Shown here piece by piece: positions 1 through 8,413 of a DNA stretch of 64,000 bases. The stretch comes from Microbispora rosea. GTDB lineage: Bacteria; Actinomycetota; Actinomycetes; Streptosporangiales; Streptosporangiaceae. The notes beneath the pieces are model-generated. The model did not search any database and had not been told where the DNA came from. It worked only from the letters and a program-made list of their open reading frames with translations. Positions within the stretch are counted from its first letter, which is position 1, and every line of letters starts with the position of its first letter. The DNA lies in assembly GCF_900156315.1 (NCBI RefSeq), contig NZ_FTNI01000004.1:62001-126000 (forward strand), read 5' to 3'. Both the position numbers and the translations under genes were made by a program.

Positions 1-1410
1 GCCGATCATGTCGGTGCCGCCCAGCGGACCGGTCAGCAGTTCCTCGGCGGTCGCCACGTCGAGCGTGGACGGTGCGGCGGCGATCCGCAGCAGCGTGATC
101 AGCGGCCGGACGCCGGGCTCCTGCACCAGCGGGAGCTCGTCGCCCGCGACCACGACGGGCACCCCCGCGGTGACCAGCGCCCGCCGCAGCAGCGGCACGT
201 GCCGCACGGCGCTGCGCACCAGCACCGCCATGCGCGACCACGGCACCCCGTCGAGCAGGTGCGCCCGGCGCAGCGTGTCGGCGACCACCGCGGCCTCCTG
301 GCTGGCGCTGTCGGCCAGCAGGACCTTCACCTCGCCCGGGTCGGCGTCCCCGACCGGGATCAGGTCGCGGTGGCCGCCGGTCCTGTTCTCATGTCCCGGT
401 ACGGCCGGCAGCCTTCCGGCGACGCGGCGGGAGGCCTCCAGCAGGGCCGGGCCGCTGCGGCGGCACACCCGCAGCGCGACCACCGGGGCGTCCTGCCCGT
501 CGCGCGTCGGGAACCGCTCGGGAAACCGCAGGATGCCCTGCACGTCGGCGCCGCGGAAACCGTAGATCGACTGGTCCGGATCCCCCACGGCGATCAGGTC
601 GCGGCCGTCCCCCGCGAGCTGCCTGAGCAGGAACTCCTGCGCCGGGTCGGTGTCCTGGTATTCGTCGACGAGCACCAGGTCGTACGCGTCCCGCTCGCGC
701 CGCCGCACCTCGCCGTCGGCCAGCAGACCGGCCGCCTCACGGATCAGCTCGGAGTAGTCCAGCGCGGGCACCGGATCGAGGTCGAACCGGTCCTGGTAGC
801 GGTAGGAGAACAGCCCGGCGGCCTCCCAGTCGGGCCTGCCGTGCTCACGGCCCAGCTGCACCAGCGCGTCGCCGTACAGACCGCGCTCGGCCGCACGGGA
901 CAGGAGGTCGCGCAGCTCCTCGGCGAACCCCCGGGTCTTGAGCAGCTCGCGCATGTCCGGGGGCCAGTGCCGCGCGCCGTCCTCCAGCTCGCCGTGCAGC
1001 AGCCGCCGGATCTCCAGCAGCTGCTCGGGGCCGGTGAGCAGGCGCGGGGGCGGCTCACCGGCCAGCACCGCCTCACGGCGCAGCAGCGCGTACGCGTAGC
1101 TGTGGAAGGTGAGGGCCAGCGGGGTCCTGGTGGTCCTGCGCATCCGGGCGGTGATCCGCTCGCGCAGTTCACCGGCCGCCTTGCGGCTGAAGGTGAGGAC
1201 GAGCACCCGCTCGGGGTCCACGCCGCGGCGCTCGACCCGGTCGACGACGGTCTCCACGATCGTGGTGGTCTTACCGGTGCCCGGCCCGGCGAGCACGAGC
1301 AGGGGGCCGCTGTCGTGCTCGACGACGGCGCGCTGATGTTCGTCCAGCACGGGAGCCGCGCGGCGTCCCACTCCCCCGCGACGCACCAGCCGGTAGTTCT
1401 GACCACTCAC
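1..1410 (-). CDS. adnA: UvrD/Rep-family DNA helicase, AdnA-like (3' part outside window)
   Basis: A superfamily 1A helicase that would unwind DNA ends during double-strand break processing. Only the first 470 codons are in the window. Walker A AGPGTGKTT is at residues 41-49, the Walker B motif DEYQD at 249-253, and the GDPDQSIYGFRG motif near 272. The frame opens at a GTG (1410), directly followed by SGQNYRLVRR. An ATG-like start four bases further in gives only a shadow frame. The ATL gene at 12109 is the partner that flanks adnA in mycobacteria (Rv3204 beside Rv3202c), which supports AdnA over UvrD1/UvrD2. The C-terminal RecB-type nuclease expected of AdnA would lie beyond the left edge, so the exact subfamily is inferred. 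Confidence 0.75.
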   Translation of the reverse strand, partial: MSGQNYRLVRRGGVGRRAAPVLDEHQRAVVEHDSGPLLVLAGPGTGKTTTIVETVVDRVERRGVDPERVLVLTFSRKAAGELRERITARMRRTTRTPLALTFHSYAYALLRREAVLAGEPPPRLLTGPEQLLEIRRLLHGELEDGARHWPPDMRELLKTRGFAEELRDLLSRAAERGLYGDALVQLGREHGRPDWEAAGLFSYRYQDRFDLDPVPALDYSELIREAAGLLADGEVRRRERDAYDLVLVDEYQDTDPAQEFLLRQLAGDGRDLIAVGDPDQSIYGFRGADVQGILRFPERFPTRDGQDAPVVALRVCRRSGPALLEASRRVAGRLPAVPGHENRTGGHRDLIPVGDADPGEVKVLLADSASQEAAVVADTLRRAHLLDGVPWSRMAVLVRSAVRHVPLLRRALVTAGVPVVVAGDELPLVQEPGVRPLITLLRIAAAPSTLDVATAEELLTGPLGGTDMIG

Positions 1411-1753
1411 AACACAGCATTCCACCAGATCACTGAGACAGATCGTGCCCGAATGCCCAGTACAACGTGTGTGCACCATCTCGGCACGTCAGTACGTGCC
1501 CCCTCGGAGGTTGTTCACAGTTTCTCTGTACTGCCATACAGGTTGCGCGCTATGGATCACGCGCGTACATTAGGGATCACAGAACGGACCTCACGAAGGC
1601 AGCGTCACGACGACGAGGAGGTCTCCGGGGAAACGGGCGCCCGAAAAAGCCGTGCCCCGGGCGGCATGCAGAGCAGAGGCGGACCCGGGGCGTACGCAAG
1701 TACTTTACCCCATGGCTCCGCCCCGTCACCAGCCTATGCTTAAGGGGTACGTC
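1411..1753. other. Divergent intergenic region, helicase / HEPN operon
   Basis: No coding region is supported here. It must hold the promoters of the leftward helicase and the rightward HEPN operon. A small inverted repeat, CTGTA-N6-TACAG, lies at 1526-1541, and a TTGTTC sequence just before it could be a -35 element, but neither is convincing. This is probably the left junction of the accessory segment. Confidence 0.4.
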
Positions 1754-2398
1754 ATGGTATTCCAGCTGCCCAACTGGGTCGCGCGACTGTTATCGGTTCC
1801 ACGTTTCCGGGCATACCTCGACGCTACAGGCGGAGACGTCGAGCGAGCATGGGAGCTATACCGCTGGAATGTGGAGGTCTCCGAGGCCTTCTACGGTCCT
1901 CTGCACTGTATCGAGGTCGGCCTGCGGAACGCAGAGCATCGTCTTCTGACGACTAGATACGGCCAGGCGGACTGGTGGTACGCAGCGCCCCTGACGAAGC
2001 ATGACACCTGCAGGGTCGACAAGGCCTACGCCGATCTGGCCCGCAAAGGTGCCTCCAGCCCTACGCCTGACGATGTGGTGACGGAGTTGGGCTTCGGCTT
2101 CTGGGTCTCGCTGCTCAACCGCACCTACGACCGACACCTCTGGGTGCCTGCGCTCCACAGGGCGTTTCCGCACTATCACGGACGCAGGAGCTCGCTACAC
2201 GACGCGCTGCTGTCCATGGTTTTGTTCCGCAACAGGATAATGCACCACGAACCGATACATCATCGCGACCTTGCGGCCGATCACCGGAAGATCTACCGCG
2301 TGCTCAACTATATGGAGCCTGCGATCACGAGGTGGTTGCGTGGCTTCGACCGGGTGCCGAACGTGCTCGCCCGGCGGCCGGAAGAGGGCCGACGATGA
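1754..2398 (+). CDS. Abi-family HEPN protein (putative RNase toxin)
   Basis: A 214-residue Abi_2-like protein of the HEPN superfamily, members of which cut RNA and cause abortive infection. The HEPN signature is at residues 159-166, RNRIMHHE, with the Rx4H pair R159/H164 and the HHE form typical of Abi_2. ATG 1754 is preceded by AAGGGG at a spacing of 6, so the longer upstream reading is rejected. The last codon overlaps the next start (ATGA, 2395-2398), so it is translationally coupled to the methyltransferase. It is the first gene of a three-gene unit. RNase activity and a defence role are inferred from the family; substrate and trigger are unknown. Confidence 0.8.
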   Translation: MVFQLPNWVARLLSVPRFRAYLDATGGDVERAWELYRWNVEVSEAFYGPLHCIEVGLRNAEHRLLTTRYGQADWWYAAPLTKHDTCRVDKAYADLARKGASSPTPDDVVTELGFGFWVSLLNRTYDRHLWVPALHRAFPHYHGRRSSLHDALLSMVLFRNRIMHHEPIHHRDLAADHRKIYRVLNYMEPAITRWLRGFDRVPNVLARRPEEGRR

Positions 2399-4029
2399 CG
2401 TCGGCACCAGAGGAACACATCTCCCGCTCTGACATCGCTCGCCTCGCCGGCGTGGGTCGTGCGGCCGTCAGCAATTGGGAACGCCGCCATCCGGATTTCC
2501 CCCGGCCTGTAATGATCGGAGGTGACGAGTTCTTCGACACGCAGGCGGTCATTACGTGGCTTGATGGCCGGACTATCCCCAAAAATGCGCTCGGGGAGAG
2601 GGAAGCCCCCGGCCTGACCTATGGCGCACGTTTCCGGGAGAGACGGCAGGCGCGTCAGGAGCGTCCGCCGACACCTTCTCCCGCCGTGAACCTCCCGTCC
2701 CGGGAGCTGGAAGAGCGCCTGTGGGCAGCGTTCGACGGATTGCGGGGCAACCTGGCCCCGGAGCGGTTCTACCTGCTCGGTCTCACCTTGCTTTATGCTC
2801 GCGCTCGCGACGAGGAAGGCTGGGCCTCAGTAGAGCGCGGGCAGACGGACCCATCGCGATGGGCGGTTCAGGCGCTTCACACAATGGCGGACTCAGCCCT
2901 GGCGCCAATATGGAGAGAACTTGCTGTGGGCAAGCGGGGAGACCTCGCGCTCGCCGAACTCGCGAGAGCGGTGGATCAGTGGGTACTGAAGTTGAGCCCA
3001 GCCGAGATCTTCCGGATATTCCTGGGCCGCCTTGCCGACGCGCAGGGAAAGAAAGGCGGCGAGTTCTATACACCCCCGTCAGTCACTCGGGTTTTGGTCG
3101 ACCTCATGGCACCCGAGGCTCCCCTCGACGTCTACGACCCCGCGTGCGGAGCCGGCGAACTGCTGGCCGCGACCATCTCCCGGGTACGCGAGAGGAACGC
3201 TGCAGCGCCTTCGGAAGTCGAAGGAAACACACTGAGCTCCGAGTCGCTGGCGCTGGCGCGCATGAATCTGGATCTGCACGGAGTGGACGCGCGACTCGAC
3301 AGCCACGCGGTCGACGCGCTATGCGCCCCAAGTCCTGCTCGCCGTTTCCGGTACGTCATCTCCAACCCCCCGTTCAACATGCGCAACTGGTGCCGCGATG
3401 ATCCGGATTCTCATCTCTGGCGATACGGACCACCGCCCCGTCATAACGCCAACTTCGCCTGGCTACAACGGGTGATCGACCAGTTGCAGCCAGAGGGCCG
3501 CGCCGCCGTGGTGATGCCCAACGGTGCCGCCTTCTCAGAAAACCCGCGCGAGCGCACGATACGGGCCGGTCTTGTGGAGGATGGCTGCATTGAAGGCCTG
3601 GTGTCCCTGCCGCCCAACCTTTTCCACAACACAGCGATCGGTGTGACAATCTGGCTCCTCAGACATCCGCTTCGACATCCCCGTGAAATCATCGTTATCG
3701 ACGCGACGAACTTGGGGCGGATGACAACCCGCACCCAGAGGGTCCTTTCCAGTGAGGATCTTCATATCCTCACGGAAATTATTGAAGGGTGGCGACAAGG
3801 CCGAGGAATCACAGGCCACGATATTCTTGCCACCATTGTCCAACCCGACGAGATACGCCGCCAGAACTACAACCTCAATCCCCGCCGGTACATAGTGCAA
3901 TCAGGCGGTAGTCCCATAGTCGGCAGACAATCCGTCACCGCTCTCCGGCAGGAACTCGACCATCTTCATACTGCGGCGTTGGCAGCCGATGCACAAGTAA
4001 CCGATCTGCTGGGCAGGCTGAGATGGTGA
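2395..4029 (+). CDS. HsdM-like N6-adenine DNA methyltransferase with N-terminal HTH
   Basis: A 544-residue type I-like modification subunit that should transfer a methyl group from SAM to adenine N6. Residues 9-31 form a helix-turn-helix of the MerR/AlpA kind (SRSDIARLAGVGRAAVSNWE). Next comes an HsdM_N-like helical region, then the catalytic domain: motif I DPACGAGE at 248-255 and motif IV NPPF at 324-327. The start ATG overlaps the HEPN stop; an upstream GTG reading would run through the toxin gene. Its stop overlaps the next ATG (4023). There is no hsdR anywhere in the window. A/T-ending codons are commoner than in neighbours (for example near 3776-3850), suggesting horizontal acquisition. 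Confidence 0.88.
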   Translation: MTSAPEEHISRSDIARLAGVGRAAVSNWERRHPDFPRPVMIGGDEFFDTQAVITWLDGRTIPKNALGEREAPGLTYGARFRERRQARQERPPTPSPAVNLPSRELEERLWAAFDGLRGNLAPERFYLLGLTLLYARARDEEGWASVERGQTDPSRWAVQALHTMADSALAPIWRELAVGKRGDLALAELARAVDQWVLKLSPAEIFRIFLGRLADAQGKKGGEFYTPPSVTRVLVDLMAPEAPLDVYDPACGAGELLAATISRVRERNAAAPSEVEGNTLSSESLALARMNLDLHGVDARLDSHAVDALCAPSPARRFRYVISNPPFNMRNWCRDDPDSHLWRYGPPPRHNANFAWLQRVIDQLQPEGRAAVVMPNGAAFSENPRERTIRAGLVEDGCIEGLVSLPPNLFHNTAIGVTIWLLRHPLRHPREIIVIDATNLGRMTTRTQRVLSSEDLHILTEIIEGWRQGRGITGHDILATIVQPDEIRRQNYNLNPRRYIVQSGGSPIVGRQSVTALRQELDHLHTAALAADAQVTDLLGRLRW

Positions 4030-4640
4030 CATCGCTTATTGGACAGCTTCCACCCGGTTGGAGGCAGGTCTCCTTGGACGAGGTTTGCGAACTCAGGGCA
4101 GGAGCCTCCGTCCGGTCGAGCGTCACAGGCCCTATACCCCTGCTCAAGCCGCGCAACGTCGCCGACGGCTGGTTGACGGAGAATCCGGACGGCATCAGTG
4201 AGGCAGTTGCCGCCGGCCTGTCGAGCTATCGACTGACGGCAGGAGACATCGTCTGCGTGCGTACCGGCGGAATCGGTCGCCGCGCTATGGTCAGCAGCGA
4301 GCAAGACGGCTGGATTTTCGGAAACGGAATTATCAGACTTCGTCCCGGCGACGCCATCGACTCCTCATATCTGAACCATTATCTGGGTCATGCCGTCGTC
4401 CGTGACTGGATAGAGCGGAACTCCTCGGGAACCGCTGTGCCCAGCATCAACTTAAACACCTTGGCTGCTATGCCTGTCGCGCTACCACCGCTTGAAGTCC
4501 AACGGTCGATAGGCCAAGTACTCGACGCCCTAAACGAGAAGATTCAGGTATATGAGCAGATTCAGCGGACCACGGCACAGCTTCGCGACGCCCTGCTCCC
4601 ACTGCTGATGTCCGGCACGACGACCGTGGCCGAACAGTAG
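4023..4640 (+). CDS. Half-length HsdS specificity subunit
   Basis: A 205-residue type I specificity protein with one target recognition domain followed by one conserved helix. The TRD carries LLKPRNVADG and GDIVCVRTGGIG, and the end of the domain has SGTAVPSINLNTLAAMPV, PPLEVQRSIG and a dimerising helix ending in LLPLLMSG. Full HsdS proteins are about 400 residues with two TRDs, so this form would have to work as a dimer recognising a palindromic site. It overlaps the methyltransferase gene by 7 nt and completes the operon. Without hsdR the pair can only modify or mark DNA. Confidence 0.85.
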   Translation: MVTSLIGQLPPGWRQVSLDEVCELRAGASVRSSVTGPIPLLKPRNVADGWLTENPDGISEAVAAGLSSYRLTAGDIVCVRTGGIGRRAMVSSEQDGWIFGNGIIRLRPGDAIDSSYLNHYLGHAVVRDWIERNSSGTAVPSINLNTLAAMPVALPPLEVQRSIGQVLDALNEKIQVYEQIQRTTAQLRDALLPLLMSGTTTVAEQ

Positions 4641-4711
4641 AGACACTATCGGCGCCCGAGAAGCCGGAGAGTTCATCACACGCGCACGGCCAGGCATGGA
4701 GCCCGGGCGGA

Positions 4712-5572
4712 TCAGCCCGCCGCCGTCACCCGTACGTCCGGCTTGTCCAGATCACCCTGATAGGCCCGCCGCAGCCGGGCCAGTGTGCGGCCGGTAGGGG
4801 AGGCCGGATCGGCGGTGCACATCACGACCAGCAGCTCGGGGTCCCCCGGCAGGGCCAGGGTCTCGTAGGCGAAGTCCAGGTCGCCGAGCTCCGGGTGGCG
4901 CAGCAGCTTGACGCCGAAGGTCTTCTCCGCGACCCGGTGCTCCTCCCACATCCGGGCGAAGTCGGGATCGGCGGACAGGTCGGCGACGAGCGGGCCCAGC
5001 AGCGGGTCGTCGGGGTGCCGCCCGGCGTACAGGCGCAGATAGGAGATGGTCTCGGCGGCCACGGTCGCCCAGTCGCGGTAGAGGGAGCGCGCCCGCGCCT
5101 TGAGGAACGTCTGGCGGGCCATGTTGCGCTCGCCCTCGGGCATGCCCGAGAAACCGTTGATCGCCTCGGCGAGGGCGTTCCAGGCGAGCACGTCCATCCG
5201 GGGTCCGATGACGAACGCCGGCATGGAGTCGGCCGCGTCCAGGAGCATCCGCACCCCGGGCCTGACATGGCTGAGGGGAGCCCGCCGGTCGTCCGGCGGC
5301 CGGAGGAGGCGGCGCAGGTGGGCCCGCTCGGTGCCGTCCAGGCGCAGCACCCGGGCGACCGCGTCGAGCACCTCGTCGGAGACGTTGCGGACGCGCTGCT
5401 GCTCCAGGCGGATGTAGTACTCCACGCTCATGCCCGCGAGCAGTGCGACCTCCTCGCGCCGCAACCCGGTGACTCGCCGCCGTCCGTGCGCAGGGAGCCC
5501 GGCGTCCTCGGGCCGGATCCGGGCCCGGCGAGATCGCAGGAACCGTCCCAGATCGCCATCCATGGCATCCAA
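4712..5572 (-). CDS. MmyB-like XRE-family transcriptional regulator
   Basis: A 286-residue regulator with an XRE-type helix-turn-helix in the first 70 residues (TGLRREEVALLAGMSVEYYI) and a C-terminal PAS-like MmyB ligand-binding domain containing the family features PAFVIGPRMDVLAWNALAEA and YLRLYAGRHPDDP. It is divergent from the SDR gene at 5671 with about 100 bp between them. This is the arrangement in which MmyB regulators usually control a neighbouring short-chain dehydrogenase. A second in-frame ATG lies three codons downstream of the chosen start. Regulator role certain from family; target inferred. Confidence 0.9.
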   Translation of the reverse strand: MDAMDGDLGRFLRSRRARIRPEDAGLPAHGRRRVTGLRREEVALLAGMSVEYYIRLEQQRVRNVSDEVLDAVARVLRLDGTERAHLRRLLRPPDDRRAPLSHVRPGVRMLLDAADSMPAFVIGPRMDVLAWNALAEAINGFSGMPEGERNMARQTFLKARARSLYRDWATVAAETISYLRLYAGRHPDDPLLGPLVADLSADPDFARMWEEHRVAEKTFGVKLLRHPELGDLDFAYETLALPGDPELLVVMCTADPASPTGRTLARLRRAYQGDLDKPDVRVTAAG

Positions 5573-5670
5573 GCCTAGTACTGGCTTTACCAGGAAAAAG
5601 CGTGCGCTGGGTAGGCCCTGCCCGCCCCGGCAGGGTGGTTCTCGTCAACCTCGAACTCGAAGGAGTCACC

Positions 5671-6432
5671 ATGAGCTACGAGAACCTGGCCGGACGCGTC
5701 GCCGTCGTCACCGGGGCCGCCAGCGGCATCGGAGAGGCGACGGCGCGGTTGCTGGCCGCCTCCGGCGCGAAGGTCGCGCTGCTCGCGCGCCGCGCCGGCC
5801 GGCTGGAGGAAGTGGCCCGAAAGATCGCCGCCGACGGCGGCACCGCGCTGGCCGTGACGGCCGACGTCACCCGGGACGACAGCGTGGCGGCCGCGGTGGA
5901 CCGCGTCCACGCCGAGCTCGGGCCGGTGGACCTGGTGGTCAACACCGCGGGCGTGATGCTGCCCAACCCGATCGACGACGGCCGCATCGACGAGTGGACG
6001 CGGATGCTCGACACGAACCTCGCCGGCGCCCTGCGCATCATCCGGGCCTTCACGGCCGACCTGCTCGCGGCGGGGGCGCAGGGCCGGACGGCCGACCTCG
6101 TCAACATCTCGTCGATCGGCTCCCACGTCGTCTTCCCCGGCTATGCCGTCTACGGGGCGACCAAGGCCGCCCTCACCCAGCTGTCGGCGAACCTGCGGTC
6201 GGAGTTCGGCCCGCGCGGTGTGCGGGTGACCAACATCGAGCCGGGCCTGACGGCGACGGAGCTGGGCGACCACGTCGACAGCCGGGAGATCGGGGCGCAG
6301 CTCGCCGGGATGTACGAGGTCATCACGTCCCTGACCGCCGAGGAGGTCGCCGACCTGATCGCGTACACGGTCAGCCGGGCCAGGCACGTCAACCTCCGTC
6401 AGGTCGTCGTGCTGCCCACAAACCAGGCCTGA
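5671..6432 (+). CDS. Short-chain dehydrogenase/reductase
   Basis: A 253-residue classical SDR with a Rossmann fold and an NAD(P)-dependent oxidoreductase role of unknown substrate. The cofactor motif TGAASGIG starts at residue 14. Catalytic residues are S147/S148, Y161 and K165 (YGATK). Start ATG 5671 has AAGGAG about 6 nt upstream; the longer reading from 5602 adds an unlikely Arg/Pro leader. It lies opposite the MmyB regulator, which probably represses it. Confidence 0.9.
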   Translation: MSYENLAGRVAVVTGAASGIGEATARLLAASGAKVALLARRAGRLEEVARKIAADGGTALAVTADVTRDDSVAAAVDRVHAELGPVDLVVNTAGVMLPNPIDDGRIDEWTRMLDTNLAGALRIIRAFTADLLAAGAQGRTADLVNISSIGSHVVFPGYAVYGATKAALTQLSANLRSEFGPRGVRVTNIEPGLTATELGDHVDSREIGAQLAGMYEVITSLTAEEVADLIAYTVSRARHVNLRQVVVLPTNQA

Positions 6433-6667
6433 GGTCGCCGCGCGCCGGGCGTCCCCCGTCTCAGCCACGCGCAAATAAGCGCCGTAACGGAAACCCCGAT
6501 TGAAGGAAATAACCAATTGTTTTCGGCGCGCAAGCGCCCCTGCCCGAAAATCGCCACCGCACCCGGACGCCACTCGACGCGCGACGGAATCAACCCGACC
6601 CGTGCGAGAGCGTCCGGGATTGGCCTTGTTGCGGATAGCGTGCGAGAGGAATTTCGTCAGCCGACGG

Positions 6668-6892
6668 TCAGGCCCACAACGCCCAGGTCGGTCCGTAGGT
6701 GTTGCTCATGTAGGAGCAGCTGTAGGAGGTCCACCATCCCCACTCGATGCCGAGGTTCCCGCCGTTGACGCAGTCGGAGTAGAGGTAGTAGACGTACCTG
6801 ATGCTGGCGGCCTGAGCAGGGGCCGTGCCCACTGAAAGTGTCAGGCCGGCGGCCAGCGCCGCGGTGACGGCCAACGCTCGAGCTTTGCCCAT
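6668..6892 (-). CDS. Small secreted Trp/Tyr-rich peptide, unknown
   Basis: A 74-residue precursor. Residues 1-28 are a typical Sec signal peptide ending in PAQAA. The mature part is about 45 residues, rich in Tyr and Trp (RYVYYLYSDC, EWGWWTSYSC) with two cysteines that could pair. GGGAGAG precedes ATG 6892 at a good distance; the longer reading from 6985 would bury the signal peptide. It is alone between the SDR and RDD genes. An inverted repeat at 6981-6996 lies in its upstream region. No family was recognised. A secreted antimicrobial or signalling peptide is possible but unproved. Confidence 0.7.
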   Translation of the reverse strand: MGKARALAVTAALAAGLTLSVGTAPAQAASIRYVYYLYSDCVNGGNLGIEWGWWTSYSCSYMSNTYGPTWALWA

Positions 6893-6980
6893 TGACTCTC
6901 CCTGGGGATTTGTGACGGACATCTCGGAAATCATGACAGCGCTTCCCGCCCCCGACGAGCCCCGAATTTCTGCCGGCGCT

Positions 6981-6996
6981 CTCACGAAATCGTGAG
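6981..6996. promoter_or_regulatory. Inverted repeat upstream of the secreted peptide gene
   Basis: CTCACGA-AA-TCGTGAG is a perfect 7-bp inverted repeat 89 bp upstream of ATG 6892 on the minus strand. It looks like a dimeric repressor or activator site. No cognate regulator is identifiable in the window. Confidence 0.4.
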
Positions 6997-7091
6997 CTTG
7001 TCACGGATCGCCGGAAGCCCCCGAGATCTCTGAAATATTCACGTGGCGACGCAAGGAAAACTCGACCGACGTCGGCACACCCGCTAAGAGG

Positions 7092-7165
7092 AAACCCCGT
7101 CAGGGGCGTGCGGCCGAGCGACTCGGGTCCTGACGAGGCTGATGAGCGAGGGACCGCCCCATGCC
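7092..7165 (-). pseudogene. 3' relic of a DUF6010 gene
   Basis: Read on the minus strand this stretch encodes WGGPSLISLVRT followed by RVARPHAPDGVSS and a stop. This matches the C-terminus of the intact DUF6010 protein upstream (WGGPSLISLVRT, ITRPHTTDAVSP). At DNA level 29 bases (7133-7161) are identical to 7910-7938. Upstream the frame is broken. The RDD gene is therefore bracketed by two copies of the DUF6010 3' end, the trace of a partial duplication or of a recombination event. Confidence 0.6.
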
Positions 7166-7263
7166 GACGAACCAGGCCGAGGCCCTGACGAGCAGCGCCC
7201 CGGTGTCCAGGTCGATGTCGAATGGGTGCGGCTTGATCACAGGGACCGGTTGACCTGGGACAT

Positions 7264-7818
7264 TTATGGTCTTGTCGCCGTGGGCGATCCCGAGACGACC
7301 CGGGTTCCGCCGAGCAGGTCGTAGGGCGTCCTGGTGGAGGGCAGGAAAAGGGCGCCCAGCCAGGCGAACATGATGACGTAGACGATGATCGTCAGCACCA
7401 TCAGAGACCCGGGCGGGTTCCGGCCTGCGGCGGCGAAGCCGTACGCGACCGTATGCCCCAGCTCCCACGGCAGAGCGATCTTGGCGGTGTTGCGCAGCAG
7501 CGCCCGCCCGAAACCGATCGGTCGCCCGGAGTGGGCATCGACGACGATCAGGCCCCTGGCCCTTTTCCCGGGTGTCGCCTGGAAGCGCCCAGACTCGCGC
7601 GAGGCACACCACAGGGTCACCGGCGCGATCAAAAGGAGGAACGATATGAGGTTCCACAGGCCGACGGGCAGTCGCAGTCCCGCCGAGTAGACGGCCACGC
7701 CGACGGGGACCAGGAGCAGCGGAAGGATGAGGATGAGCAACCAGTCGATCAGCCAGGCGGCGATGCGGCGCCAGGCCGGTGCGCGGGTCCCCCCATTGAT
7801 CGGTGACGTAGTCGACAT
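7264..7818 (-). CDS. RDD family membrane protein
   Basis: A 184-residue integral membrane protein with the RDD signature: an Arg near the start of helix 1 (RRIAAWLIDWLLILILP) and the Asp in the same helix. Further helices lie near 50-65 and 140-160, and the family motif TPGKRARGLIVVDA sits in the middle. RDD proteins are associated with small-molecule or Na+/H+ transport, but most have no assigned function. It lies between an intact DUF6010 gene and a relic of one. Confidence 0.85.
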   Translation of the reverse strand: MSTTSPINGGTRAPAWRRIAAWLIDWLLILILPLLLVPVGVAVYSAGLRLPVGLWNLISFLLLIAPVTLWCASRESGRFQATPGKRARGLIVVDAHSGRPIGFGRALLRNTAKIALPWELGHTVAYGFAAAGRNPPGSLMVLTIIVYVIMFAWLGALFLPSTRTPYDLLGGTRVVSGSPTATRP

Positions 7819-7845
7819 AGCGTCCTTTCGTTAACGTGCAGGACG

Positions 7846-8283
7846 CTACCCGGGCGGACTCGCAGGAGAGACCGCATCCGTCGTGTGAGGCCGGGTAATC
7901 CAGGTCCGTACGAGGCTGATGAGCGAGGGACCGCCCCAGAAGCACCACAGGGCGATGACGGGATCGCAGACGGCGCAGCCGAAGGACGAGTCGCCGGCGA
8001 AGGGGATGATCGGGCTGCCCTTGAGGTGGTGGAGGATGTCCCAACCGGTGTGCAGCAGCCAGGCGATCCCGATGAACGTCCACGACTCCAGGCCGCGGAA
8101 GGCGCAGTACGCGACGAGGGCGGTGAAGGGGAACTCCCAGCCGCCGAGGCCCCCGCCACTGAGGTAGGCGGCCCCCGCCCCGCCCACCATGATCGCGTTG
8201 AAGCGACGGCGGTGCGGTTCGGGGATCAACGACATCAGCACGGCGTAGGCGAGGCCGATCAGGATCGGCAGGACAACAGTCAT
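7846..8283 (-). CDS. DUF6010 family membrane protein
   Basis: A 145-residue hydrophobic protein with four or five membrane segments, matching the DUF6010 family in its opening LIGLAYAVLMSLIPEPHRRRFNA context and in HTGWDILHHLKGSPIIPF. The His/Asp residues in that loop are the only likely functional polar cluster. Function unknown. Its 3' end was duplicated downstream of the RDD gene (7092-7165). Confidence 0.75.
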   Translation of the reverse strand: MTVVLPILIGLAYAVLMSLIPEPHRRRFNAIMVGGAGAAYLSGGGLGGWEFPFTALVAYCAFRGLESWTFIGIAWLLHTGWDILHHLKGSPIIPFAGDSSFGCAVCDPVIALWCFWGGPSLISLVRTWITRPHTTDAVSPASPPG

Positions 8284-8413
8284 GGTCGTACGGCTCTCTC
8301 GGATGGCTGTCGTGGGCGCGGGCGGTGAGCCCGCGCCAGACAGCCAACCAGCCGGCCACCACGCCTTCCCAGGGGCATTGGCGTCACATCCCGACGGGAT
8401 CCCGCCAGGCCGC

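Noticed and set aside
199..1743. A 514-codon open frame on the plus strand
   Set aside because: It is antisense to the helicase gene; Gln/Arg/His-rich composition is the usual shadow of a GC-rich gene, while the minus strand has all helicase motifs.
1754..4640. Complete type I restriction-modification system
   Set aside because: No HsdR translocase/nuclease gene is present, and HsdS has only one target domain.
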